Below are positions 1-8,640 of a stretch of DNA of 12,900 nt, in pieces (positions within the stretch are counted from its first letter, which is position 1; every line of letters starts with the position of its first letter). The DNA lies in assembly GCA_027619675.1 (NCBI GenBank), contig JAQCHG010000006.1:1-12900 (forward strand). Direction: 5' to 3'. Position numbers and translations under genes: made by a program. The notes under the pieces were generated by a model. The model did not search any database. It saw only the letters and a list, made by a program, of their open reading frames with translations, and had not been told where the DNA came from. This DNA is from Cyanobacteriota bacterium (GTDB taxonomy: Bacteria; Cyanobacteriota; Cyanobacteriia; Phormidesmidales; Phormidesmidaceae).

Positions 1-1
1 C

Positions 2-3000
2 CCAGCCCACCTCGCCGATAACATCCGTCGCCAAGTTCTGTACTACCTGCAATCCACCTTCGACTTTTGCGACGCCGATGTCAGCCGCGCCTTCGATCGC
101 TTCCTTCAAGACCCCGACAGCGGCATCTTCAAAGGCCCCTGGGTCCAGCTCAAACGCCCCTTTCGCCTAGCGGACGACACCTACCAGCCCCCCTTCAGCT
201 TCCCCATCCCCTTTCGTCCCTTTCGCCACCAGAGTCGGGCTTGGCGACGGCTCCACAGCGCCAACGGCCACCGTCCCCAACCCACCCTGATTACCACCGG
301 CACCGGGTCTGGCAAAACCGAGTGCTTTTTGTACCCCATCCTCGACCACTGCCTGCGGGCGAAACAAGCCGGACAGCGGGGTATCAAAGCGATCGTGCTC
401 TACCCCATGAACGCCCTCGCCACCGACCAGGAAAAACGCTTCGCCAAAACCCTCTGGAACGACCCCACCCTGAAGGCGGCGGGCCTGCGCGTGGGTACTT
501 ACACCGGACGCTACGACCCCGCCAACCCCAGCGCCCAAGACCACGGCACCACGCGCATGGGGCCAGACCACGGCATCACCAGCCACGAAGCCCAACTCAA
601 CGCCCCCCCCGACATCCTGCTCACCAACTACAAAATGTTGGACTTTTTGCTGCTGCGCCCCCAGGATCAGCGGCTGTGGCGGTTCAACGAACCCGGCACC
701 CTGCAATACCTGGTGCTGGATGAACTGCACACCTACGACGGTGCCCAGGGGGCCGATGTCGCCTGTTTGATCCGCCGTCTGAAAGAACGCCTAGACATTC
801 CCAAAGGGCAGCTTTGCGTCGTTGGCACTAGCGCCACCATGGACGATCGCGATCGCGGCGATCGCGCCCTGGGCCGAGAGATTGCCGACGCCACCCAAAC
901 CGGGGGCGATCGCCTCGCCGACTTTGCCCAAAAACTCTTTGAGGAAGACATTTCGTCTGATGCCGTCGTTCCAGAAAATCGCGTCTCCGTTGAAGAACTC
1001 ACCCTGCCAGAAAATCAACTGATCGATGTGAAGTTGCCCCATGTGGCAGATTGTCACCCTCGCCCCGATGAAGACGCGATCGCCTATACCCGCCGCCAGA
1101 CTCACCTGTGGCAAGCGCCCACCTTGGCCGATGATGCCGCCAACGCCACAACCCTAGAAGCTTGGGAAGTGGCGTTGGGGCAATGGCTGCGCCGGACCAA
1201 GCTGTTCAAGCAGTTGTTGCAGATTTTTGACATCAACGAACACAGCGGCACCGATGCCCTCAACTGGGCCACCCTGATTGATCAGGTGGCGACCCAGACC
1301 TGGGACTTCCTGCTGATCACAGACCCCGAAGACCGCCGCTGGATTTTGGTCTCCTTTTTTGCCCTGGTGGCCCGCGCCAAGGAAATTCGCAGTGGTCGCG
1401 CCTTTCCCCTGGTGCCCACCCAGGTGCAACTCTGGATTCGAGAACTCACCCGCCTGGGTCGTTACGTCACCGACCAGCCCAAATTTGGCTGGCTGGATGA
1501 ACGCATCGAGGGTGATCAACGCATGTTGCCCGCCTTTCAATGCAGTGAGTGTGGTGCCTCCGGTTGGGTCGGTCTGAAAGACCCCCAAAAAGAGAGCGCC
1601 ATTGGTGCCAAGGGTGTCTACGGCTTTCAGCTCACGGACGACATCAAAGCCATCTATCAAGGCTTTTTCGAGCGTCCGGGTCGGCCTGGGCGCGACCCCA
1701 AAATTGTTATCCTCATGCCCGATACCCAGGGCACCGTCAGCCAGCAGCAGATGCAGCAGACCGGGGGGGAGCAAAAGCACCTGCTGGGGGACTGGTACCT
1801 TCACCCTACTAGCTTGGTGGTGCGGCGGGGGGAAGGCCCTTGCCCCCTCACCGATAGCAGTGCCCGCTTTCGGGTTGCCCTCAGCGACACCGTGGACGAA
1901 GTGAAGCATAAGGACAAAAAGCAACTCGTTGGTGCGCAAACCTGTCCCTGCTGCGGCTCCCAGGAAAGTCTGTTCATCATGGGTTCCCGCTCCGCCACCC
2001 TCTCCAGCGTCATGGTGGATGAGCTGTTTGGTTCCATGCTCAATAGCGATCCAAAACTGCTGGCCTTTACCGACAGCGTGCAGGATGCCTCCCATCGGGC
2101 CGGGTTTCTCTCCGCCCGCACCTACAACTTTTCCTTCCGCACCGCGCTGCAACGGGTGATTGAGGCATCGGGTAGCGAGGGTATGCCGTTACCCGACGTG
2201 GGTGATCGCCTGCTCCAGTGGTGGAGTACCGCCGCCGTGGGTCGCCCCGGCAATCTGAAGGCTGCGATCGCGGCTCTCTTACCCCCCGATCTGGCCGACT
2301 ATCCCAACTACCTGAACTATCGCAATAGCAACCAAACCCAACCGCCCTCAGCCCTGCTCAATGCAGTGCGCGATCGCCTCACTTGGCAGGCCACGAGCGA
2401 ATTTGGCCTGATGCTGTTGCGAGGCCGCACCCTAGAGTCCACCGGCACCGCCTGCGTCGCCTGGGATTGGAACGCCATCATGGCCACCGTCGCCGACCTG
2501 CGGGATAGCGTGGAGGGGGTAGATACCCGCCTGACGAAACTGCCCATTGATACCTTCTGCCGCTGGCTGTTGGGCATTCTCCACCGCTATCGTCTGCGGG
2601 GTGCCCTGGGGCATCCCTATCTGATCGACTACGCCCGCCACAATTACTGGGGTAAATCCCCCTTCGGTCGCTTCATCCCAGAGCGGGAGACCCACCCCCC
2701 CATTAATCGCTTCCGGCCCCGATTAATGGCGACTCGGGGCGATCGTCATCATGACCACATCCTGGGCGTTACTTCCGGCAACACCCAACCCTGGCACATC
2801 CGCTGGACCCTGCGGGTGCTCAACCACCCCACCATGGGGGAAGTCGAAGCCCTCGATCTTCTCAAACTTCTCTATGACAAAGCTGAAGCCGCTGGGCTGC
2901 TCCAGCGACTCCATAGCGACAGCGGCAAAATCCTATACGCCATCAATCCGGCTAAGGTGCGCCTAGTGCCCCAAGGCGTACCGTTAATCTGCTCGGTAAC

Positions 3001-6000
3001 GGGCCGCTCCCTGGTGCGCCCAGCCACAGAGGCAAGTCTTTGGGAAGGTGCTCCCAGCTTGGAATACAGCGCCCACCAGGGGAAATATCACCTCACCTCC
3101 TTTACCCCCCGCCAGCAGTACTACCAGGATCGCTATCGCAAAGGGGCGCTGCGGCGAGTGGTCGCCAACGAGCATACCGGCTTGCTGACCACCCACGAAC
3201 GAGAAACGCTGGAAAAATCCTTTGCCCTGAACCACCATGCCGATGACCCCAACGTGCTGACCTGTACCAGCACCCTAGAAATGGGCATCGACATTGGGGA
3301 TTTGTCCAACACCATGCTGTGCTCTATCCCCCCGACGACCGCCAGCTACCTGCAACGGATTGGGCGGGCAGGGCGATCGACGGGGACGGCCCTGATCGTG
3401 TCCGTGATTAACCACCAACCCCACGACCTGTTCTTCTATGGCCGACCGGCAGAAATGCTGCGGGGGAAGGTAGACCCACCCGGTTGCTGGGTGGATGCGG
3501 CTGCCGTGCTGGTGCGGCAATACCTGGCCTACTGCTTCGACTCCGCTACCAAAACGGGGCAACTCCAGGAGCTTCCCCCCTCCGGCACCCGGTTTGTTCA
3601 AGATATGGATAGCCCTGACGGTCATCTGCCCCGCATGATGGCCTGGGTGACCCTCCAAGAAACATCATTGCAACGGGCTTTCCTGAACCGTTTTGTGGCG
3701 GATATTCGTCCCGATACTGAGCAACTCTTTCGAGAAGAGGCGACCACTGAACGGCTGCTAGAGAAAATGCGCCGGGTGGCCCAGGAATTTGCCCGACAAC
3801 GGCAGGAAATCGACAATGCCCGTCGCCGCCTCCAGGACCAACGGGCCAAGCTGGATGAGCATGAAGTGGAGGCCCGACAGGAAATTGAAGACGAACTCCG
3901 GGTTTTGAAAGGGCGACAGACCAGTTTGGCCCGCACCACCACGCTGGAACTGTTGACCAACAATGGACTGCTGCCAAACTACGCCTTTCCAGAGTCTGGG
4001 GTGCGGTTTTACGGGTCTGTCTACAACCGCCACCGCAGGGCGAATGAGCCGATTCCCCCTATCGAAGTGGTGCGCCCCGCCGCCAGTGCTCTGCGGGAAC
4101 TGGCTCCCCACAACCATTTCTACACCCATAAGCGGCAGTTCGAAATTCAGCAAATTGGCATTGGCAGCCGGGAAGAACCCCTGACGGAAACCTGGGCCAT
4201 TTGTGGCGAATGTGGCCATATGCGTCCCACCAGTGACCTGACCCGTGAGGATGCCGTGCCCGCCTGCCCTCAATGTGGCTACGACGGTGCCTCTGACAGT
4301 CAGGTGGATATTGGGCAACACCGGACCTTCGTTGAATTTTCGCGATCGCAGGCCATCTCAGTCATGGAGCATTACAAGAGCCTATCGGGCGATCGCTCCG
4401 ATGAACGGGAAACGCTGTTTTACCAACGCTGCTACAGCTTTGATCTCACCGTTGATGCCCCGACTGGAGCCACTGGGGAAGCGGGGTTACCCTTTGGCAT
4501 TGAATACCGGGCGGCAGTCATCCTGCGGGATGTCAACGTGGGCTATGCCGAAGGCAAAGGGACAGTTGCCTTTGGCCCCGATGGGCCTGCCCCAGAGGAG
4601 GGCTTTGCCGTCTGTGCCGACTGCGGCATCGTCGCCCTTGCCCATCGTTCCCTGGATCAACTCATCCATCGGCGCAGTTGCTCTGCCCGCCGTCGAGCCG
4701 ATAAGGCGAAAGCGGAGGGCCGCACCCTTAATCCTTACAAAGCCGTCCCGGTCTACCTCTATCGCGAAATCAAGTCTGAAGCGATTCGGCTCCTGTTACC
4801 CCCCATGACGGAGGACGATATTCAAACCCTGCGGGCTTGCCTGTCCCTGGGGCTGCGCCTCCGGTTTGAGGGGGACCCCAGCCACCTAGATATTTTTCCT
4901 CAGCAGCTACCCGATGGGGAAAATAACCTGAAGCGAGATTACTTGGTCATGTTGGATCGGGTGCCGGGGGGGACAGGCTATCTCAAAACCCTCTTTCAAG
5001 AACAAGACCCGTCTGGTCGCCCTGGCGAAGGCATTATGGCGGTGATGCAACTGGCATTGGCGGCGATGGAAACCTGTTCATGTGGCCGGATGCGGGCAGA
5101 TGAGACCCAAGATACAGATGGCTGCTATCGCTGTGTGCGGACCTATTCCCAGCGCTACAGCGCCGCCCAAGTCAGCCGCAGTCGGGGGATTCAACTCCTC
5201 CAGCAGTTAATTGAGGCGGGCCAACGGCGGGCGGAACGGACCCAACTCACGGATATTCCCAACACCTCCCTATTTGGCAGTCTGCTAGAGCGGGAGTTTG
5301 CGCGTAAGCTCGAAGACTGGGTGCAAGGTTGCACCGGCACTTGGGAGAAGAACCTCGTGCGCGGGAAAGTGGGCTTTCGCTTTACGTTGCCTAACCCCAA
5401 CCGGACCTGGGAACTAGAGTTGCAACCTAAGCTTGGCCCCGCCCAAGGGGTTCCACTGCCCTGTCAGCCTGACTTCTTACTTCGCTGTGTCGATGATGAT
5501 GCGATCGCACCGGTGGCGATTTTCACCGATGGCTTTGAATTCCATGTCACCACCAATCGATTGGCAGACGATCTCCAGAAGCGCCGGGCCATCTTGCAGT
5601 CGGGTCGCTATCACCTGTGGAACTTGACTTGGGAAGATGTACAGCAATCGGGGCCAGATGGCTTTACCGTGGTGCCCGCTGGTGTGGCCAGCAAAGTAGA
5701 ATACATAGCCAACGCGGCTTACAGCCAAGGCAGACCTATGCCCTCAGGCAAACAGGCCGTCGGCAATGGCTGGCAACAGCTATTAGCCTTTATTGATCGC
5801 CCTGGGGTAGCTGGTTGGAAAGACCTAGCTCATTTTGCCGCTGCGTTTCCCTTGGAAATGTTGGCTGCCCACCGCAGCCATAACGAAACAGCACTGATGG
5901 CAACCCTGGAGACCTGGTGTCGTGGGCAAGACTTTGCCCCGCCAGAGGCCGTAGATAACGGCACTTGGGTCTGCAATCCTCAAGCCAGTTCTGGACAGGA

Positions 6001-6541
6001 TGTGCTGACGTTTTCAACTCTAGAAGCGTGTTTATCTAACCGCCGTGACCAAGTGCGGGTCACGGCCCGCTTAGGGGATAGCGAGGACGAGCGCCTCGCT
6101 GCCCAAACCTATCGGCCCCGTTGGCGGCGATTCCTCGCTTGTATCAACCTGTTCCAATTCTGTGATGCCTTTACGTTCTTCACCACCTCTGAAGTGGCGG
6201 CGGGCATTGCTCCGGATGGGGTGCCAATTGCGGCATCCCACGCCACCGATGGTGCCTGGGCTGATATTCGGGCAGAAGTCATTGCTTCGTTCCACAATCT
6301 AGTCGATGCGCTGGCCTCAGCAGGCGTTCCATTACCCCAGGCTGCCTATGAGAACGACGAGATTGCTGAGGATGCGATCGCGGAACTGGCTTGGGGCGAT
6401 CGTGCCCAGCCCATCGCCGTGCTGGCGGGTGACCAAGTGACCCTAAGTTCAGCTTGGCAAGCGGCGGGGTGGCAGATCTTCACCGCCGACGATATCCAAG
6501 TTCAGGGCTTACAGCCCCTCATTGACCAACTCAACACCTAG
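2..6541 (+). CDS. Giant DEAD/DEAH-like helicase with DUF1998 region and Vsr-like C-terminal nuclease fold (5' partial)
   Basis: The frame is open from base 2, so the start is outside the window. The ATG at 329 cannot be the start because Walker A (TTGTGSGKTE, 293-322) lies upstream of it. Counting base 2 as residue 1, I see Walker A at 98-107, DELH at 240-243 (719-730), SAT at 830-838, motif V around 3260-3304 and QRIGRAGR at 3353-3376. Cysteine pairs occur at 514/517, 648/650, 1401/1404, 1422/1425 and 1538/1541. A charged predicted coiled coil spans about 1240-1313. The VPGGTGYL stretch and CSC...CYRC (1692, 1694, 1708, 1711) are hallmarks of DUF1998. Near the C-terminus, QPDFLL followed by AIFTDGFEFH (5465-5545) resembles the Vsr endonuclease fold, with D1824 and D1843 as candidate catalytic residues. 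Family knowledge: long DUF1998 helicases include DruE of Druantia, and DrmA/DrmB of DISARM split similar parts. Function is therefore probably ATP-driven DNA translocation in defence; the exact subfamily is not certain. Confidence 0.93.
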   Translation, partial: PAHLADNIRRQVLYYLQSTFDFCDADVSRAFDRFLQDPDSGIFKGPWVQLKRPFRLADDTYQPPFSFPIPFRPFRHQSRAWRRLHSANGHRPQPTLITTGTGSGKTECFLYPILDHCLRAKQAGQRGIKAIVLYPMNALATDQEKRFAKTLWNDPTLKAAGLRVGTYTGRYDPANPSAQDHGTTRMGPDHGITSHEAQLNAPPDILLTNYKMLDFLLLRPQDQRLWRFNEPGTLQYLVLDELHTYDGAQGADVACLIRRLKERLDIPKGQLCVVGTSATMDDRDRGDRALGREIADATQTGGDRLADFAQKLFEEDISSDAVVPENRVSVEELTLPENQLIDVKLPHVADCHPRPDEDAIAYTRRQTHLWQAPTLADDAANATTLEAWEVALGQWLRRTKLFKQLLQIFDINEHSGTDALNWATLIDQVATQTWDFLLITDPEDRRWILVSFFALVARAKEIRSGRAFPLVPTQVQLWIRELTRLGRYVTDQPKFGWLDERIEGDQRMLPAFQCSECGASGWVGLKDPQKESAIGAKGVYGFQLTDDIKAIYQGFFERPGRPGRDPKIVILMPDTQGTVSQQQMQQTGGEQKHLLGDWYLHPTSLVVRRGEGPCPLTDSSARFRVALSDTVDEVKHKDKKQLVGAQTCPCCGSQESLFIMGSRSATLSSVMVDELFGSMLNSDPKLLAFTDSVQDASHRAGFLSARTYNFSFRTALQRVIEASGSEGMPLPDVGDRLLQWWSTAAVGRPGNLKAAIAALLPPDLADYPNYLNYRNSNQTQPPSALLNAVRDRLTWQATSEFGLMLLRGRTLESTGTACVAWDWNAIMATVADLRDSVEGVDTRLTKLPIDTFCRWLLGILHRYRLRGALGHPYLIDYARHNYWGKSPFGRFIPERETHPPINRFRPRLMATRGDRHHDHILGVTSGNTQPWHIRWTLRVLNHPTMGEVEALDLLKLLYDKAEAAGLLQRLHSDSGKILYAINPAKVRLVPQGVPLICSVTGRSLVRPATEASLWEGAPSLEYSAHQGKYHLTSFTPRQQYYQDRYRKGALRRVVANEHTGLLTTHERETLEKSFALNHHADDPNVLTCTSTLEMGIDIGDLSNTMLCSIPPTTASYLQRIGRAGRSTGTALIVSVINHQPHDLFFYGRPAEMLRGKVDPPGCWVDAAAVLVRQYLAYCFDSATKTGQLQELPPSGTRFVQDMDSPDGHLPRMMAWVTLQETSLQRAFLNRFVADIRPDTEQLFREEATTERLLEKMRRVAQEFARQRQEIDNARRRLQDQRAKLDEHEVEARQEIEDELRVLKGRQTSLARTTTLELLTNNGLLPNYAFPESGVRFYGSVYNRHRRANEPIPPIEVVRPAASALRELAPHNHFYTHKRQFEIQQIGIGSREEPLTETWAICGECGHMRPTSDLTREDAVPACPQCGYDGASDSQVDIGQHRTFVEFSRSQAISVMEHYKSLSGDRSDERETLFYQRCYSFDLTVDAPTGATGEAGLPFGIEYRAAVILRDVNVGYAEGKGTVAFGPDGPAPEEGFAVCADCGIVALAHRSLDQLIHRRSCSARRRADKAKAEGRTLNPYKAVPVYLYREIKSEAIRLLLPPMTEDDIQTLRACLSLGLRLRFEGDPSHLDIFPQQLPDGENNLKRDYLVMLDRVPGGTGYLKTLFQEQDPSGRPGEGIMAVMQLALAAMETCSCGRMRADETQDTDGCYRCVRTYSQRYSAAQVSRSRGIQLLQQLIEAGQRRAERTQLTDIPNTSLFGSLLEREFARKLEDWVQGCTGTWEKNLVRGKVGFRFTLPNPNRTWELELQPKLGPAQGVPLPCQPDFLLRCVDDDAIAPVAIFTDGFEFHVTTNRLADDLQKRRAILQSGRYHLWNLTWEDVQQSGPDGFTVVPAGVASKVEYIANAAYSQGRPMPSGKQAVGNGWQQLLAFIDRPGVAGWKDLAHFAAAFPLEMLAAHRSHNETALMATLETWCRGQDFAPPEAVDNGTWVCNPQASSGQDVLTFSTLEACLSNRRDQVRVTARLGDSEDERLAAQTYRPRWRRFLACINLFQFCDAFTFFTTSEVAAGIAPDGVPIAASHATDGAWADIRAEVIASFHNLVDALASAGVPLPQAAYENDEIAEDAIAELAWGDRAQPIAVLAGDQVTLSSAWQAAGWQIFTADDIQVQGLQPLIDQLNT

Positions 6542-6545
6542 GAGG
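6540..6545 (+). promoter_or_regulatory. Shine-Dalgarno of the UvrD-like helicase, overlapping the upstream stop codon
   Basis: AGGAGG at 6540-6545 is a perfect ribosome binding site whose first two bases are the last two of the TAG stop (6539-6541) of the giant helicase. It sits 11 nt before the ATG at 6557. This fixes the start of the second helicase and suggests translational coupling of the two genes. Confidence 0.85.
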
Positions 6546-6556
6546 GAAGCAAAGCC

Positions 6557-8638
6557 ATGGCCCAACTGATGATGCACGCCCGGGTGTTAAAGCGATTCTA
6601 TAAACTGCCCATCAAGGTCCAAAAGAAGGTTGGCACACTCATTGAGAAGTTCCAGCTTGACCCCTACGATCCAGCCATTGGCCTCCATGGTCTCAAAGAA
6701 ACCATGCTGGATGAAAAGGTGCGGGGGGCAGATTTACCCGATGGCTATCGGGCCATCGTGATTGCTCCCGAAAAAGGCGACACCTTTCTTCTGGTCCACA
6801 TTGATGCCCACGATCGCGCCTACGACTGGGCCAAAAATAAACAGTTTGAAGTCCACGGCAGCACTGGGGCCTTCCAGATTTTTGACACGGTAGAAACCCA
6901 GGCCGCGATCGCGGCAACCCCCAGCCCAGATCATTACTTGCCGGAGAACACCTATCCCCTGCAAGCGCTCTCTGATGAGGAACTCTTCCAGGCGGGGGTG
7001 CCCTCCGCCTTGATTCCCTCCGTGCGAGAGGTTCGTAGTGACTACGACCTTGAGGTTTTACTGCCCTACTTGCCAGATGAATGTGGGGAGGTGTTGATCG
7101 GTTACGCCGCAGGGCTGCCCCTAGATGAGGCCCTGGCCCAAACCCTAGGCAGTGATATTGCGCCGCCGCCGTCCCCTGGGATTACCAGTCCTGGAGACTT
7201 CTCCCACTTAGCCCAACGGCCTAATCGTGATCTCGTCATTGTGGAGGGCGAAGATGCGCTCAGAGCCATGTTGCAAGGGGGCACCCTGGAGGAGTGGCGT
7301 GTTTTTCTCCATCCCCGTCAGCGGGCACTGGTGGAGTGGACGGTCAATGGCCCCATGGCCATCACTGGGGCCGCAGGCACCGGAAAAACCGTAGCGCTCA
7401 TGCATCGGGCCGTACATTTGGCTCAAACCCTAGAAAATCCTAGGGCCACCCTGCTGCTAGTAACCTTTTCAACCAACCTTGCCATTACCCTCAAAGGGGC
7501 AATACAACGCCTCAATCCAACTGTGGCAGATCGCATTGAGGTCACCCATTTAAATCAACTCGCCCGTAGCATTTGCCAACGGGGGGGGTGGAAAGGACAA
7601 ATAGCTTCTCTGGAAGAACAACTAGAAATTTGGCATGATGTCTGGAATCAACCAGACATCATTGATTTGCCGCTCTCCAAGCAAGAGCTGCAAGAGGAGT
7701 TCACCCTAGTCATTGATGCCAACGGCATTGACACCGAGGAAGAATATCTCACCACTGTGCGCACGGGTAGACCCCGCTTAGGCCGTAAGCAAAGGCGAGC
7801 TGCCTGGCCTATTTTCAAAGCCTTTAGGCGAGCCTTGCTCAAGCGTAATTTACTGACCTTCGAAGGGGTGGTTCACCAGGCTCGTATGGTGGTGGAGCAG
7901 GGCAATTTTGCTCAATACCGTCATGTCTTAGCTGATGAGGTTCAGGACTTTGGCCTGGAGGGCCTAAAGTTACTAGCAGCCCTGAGTCCGATTTCGACAG
8001 GAGTTTCCAATCCCTTGTGCTTAGCTGGTGACGGCCATCAACGCATCTATCGCAATCGTGTTCCCTTGAGTCGTGCCGGGATTGAAGTCCGGGGACGCTC
8101 AAGGCGCTTGAAGGTGAACTATCGCACCAGCGAGCAGATTCGACGCTACGCTGAGCAAATTCTGAGCGGGCTTATGGTAGATGATCTGGATGATGGAAAC
8201 ACTAACAGGGTGGGCGATCGCTCTGTCTTTACTGGCCCAAACCCTGACATCCTTCACTGTGCAGATCCCCAGGAAGAGGCTCAGCTCATTACCCATTGGA
8301 TTAAGGACTTAGTGGCTACCGGGGAATGTGCTACCCATGAAATTTGCGTAGTTTACGCGAATGACAAACCCGACATCATCACAACTCTTCAAGCTGAAGG
8401 ACTGAAACCCTTCGTCTTGCAACCTCGCCAGGAAGATCCCGGTGCCGAAGAACCTGGCGTGCGTTTAGGAACGATGAAGCGGATTAAAGGGCTGGAGTTC
8501 AAGGCGATCGCGATGGCCTGTGCAGGACAGACTGATGTAATGAATGACCTGGAGACAGCTCCGCTACTCGATAAATGTGAACGCTATGTTGCTGCAACTC
8601 GGGCGCGTGAACACCTGTTGGTTTGCCTGAAAAAGTAA
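6557..8638 (+). CDS. UvrD/Rep-like superfamily 1 helicase with N-terminal RelE/ParE-like domain
   Basis: The 693-residue product starts with about 100 residues that look like a RelE/ParE toxin fold: two basic helices (LKRFYKLPIKVQKKV), then a beta region with GYRAIV and HIDAHDRAYDWA at 81-92. A linker of about 120 residues follows, including the acidic stretch LSDEELFQAGVP. The helicase core has HPRQ (Q motif), Walker A GAAGTGKT at 271-278 (7367-7390), motif II DEVQD at 460-464 (7934-7948), GDGHQRIY (III), NYRTSEQIRRYAE (IV), TMKRIKGLEFKAI (V) and YVAATRAREHLL (VI). All ATPase motifs are intact. No RecB-type nuclease domain is visible. No antitoxin gene is adjacent, so the toxin-like domain more likely acts as a nucleic-acid or protein binding module than as a free toxin. 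The start is set by the strong SD 15 nt after the upstream gene, which makes this the second gene of a helicase operon. A joint role in DNA defence or repair is inference. Confidence 0.93.
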   Translation: MAQLMMHARVLKRFYKLPIKVQKKVGTLIEKFQLDPYDPAIGLHGLKETMLDEKVRGADLPDGYRAIVIAPEKGDTFLLVHIDAHDRAYDWAKNKQFEVHGSTGAFQIFDTVETQAAIAATPSPDHYLPENTYPLQALSDEELFQAGVPSALIPSVREVRSDYDLEVLLPYLPDECGEVLIGYAAGLPLDEALAQTLGSDIAPPPSPGITSPGDFSHLAQRPNRDLVIVEGEDALRAMLQGGTLEEWRVFLHPRQRALVEWTVNGPMAITGAAGTGKTVALMHRAVHLAQTLENPRATLLLVTFSTNLAITLKGAIQRLNPTVADRIEVTHLNQLARSICQRGGWKGQIASLEEQLEIWHDVWNQPDIIDLPLSKQELQEEFTLVIDANGIDTEEEYLTTVRTGRPRLGRKQRRAAWPIFKAFRRALLKRNLLTFEGVVHQARMVVEQGNFAQYRHVLADEVQDFGLEGLKLLAALSPISTGVSNPLCLAGDGHQRIYRNRVPLSRAGIEVRGRSRRLKVNYRTSEQIRRYAEQILSGLMVDDLDDGNTNRVGDRSVFTGPNPDILHCADPQEEAQLITHWIKDLVATGECATHEICVVYANDKPDIITTLQAEGLKPFVLQPRQEDPGAEEPGVRLGTMKRIKGLEFKAIAMACAGQTDVMNDLETAPLLDKCERYVAATRAREHLLVCLKK

Positions 8639-8640
8639 CC

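Noticed and set aside
329..331. ATG at 329 as the start of the giant helicase
   Set aside because: The same frame is open to the window edge and Walker A lies at 293-322, upstream of this ATG. The gene begins before the window.
67..723. Plus-strand open frame of 218 codons
   Set aside because: Its product is dominated by Pro, Arg and His, as expected from an out-of-frame reading of a GC-rich gene, and it lies entirely within the helicase frame.
1154..2152. Minus-strand open frame of 332 codons opposite the giant helicase
   Set aside because: It is Gly-rich without motifs and lies over the conserved helicase region, so it is a shadow of the real gene.
2..8638. A definite call of Druantia or DISARM
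   Set aside because: Only two genes are visible, there is no methyltransferase, phospholipase D-like or other Dru/Drm protein in the window, and the RelE-UvrD partner is not a standard component that I know.
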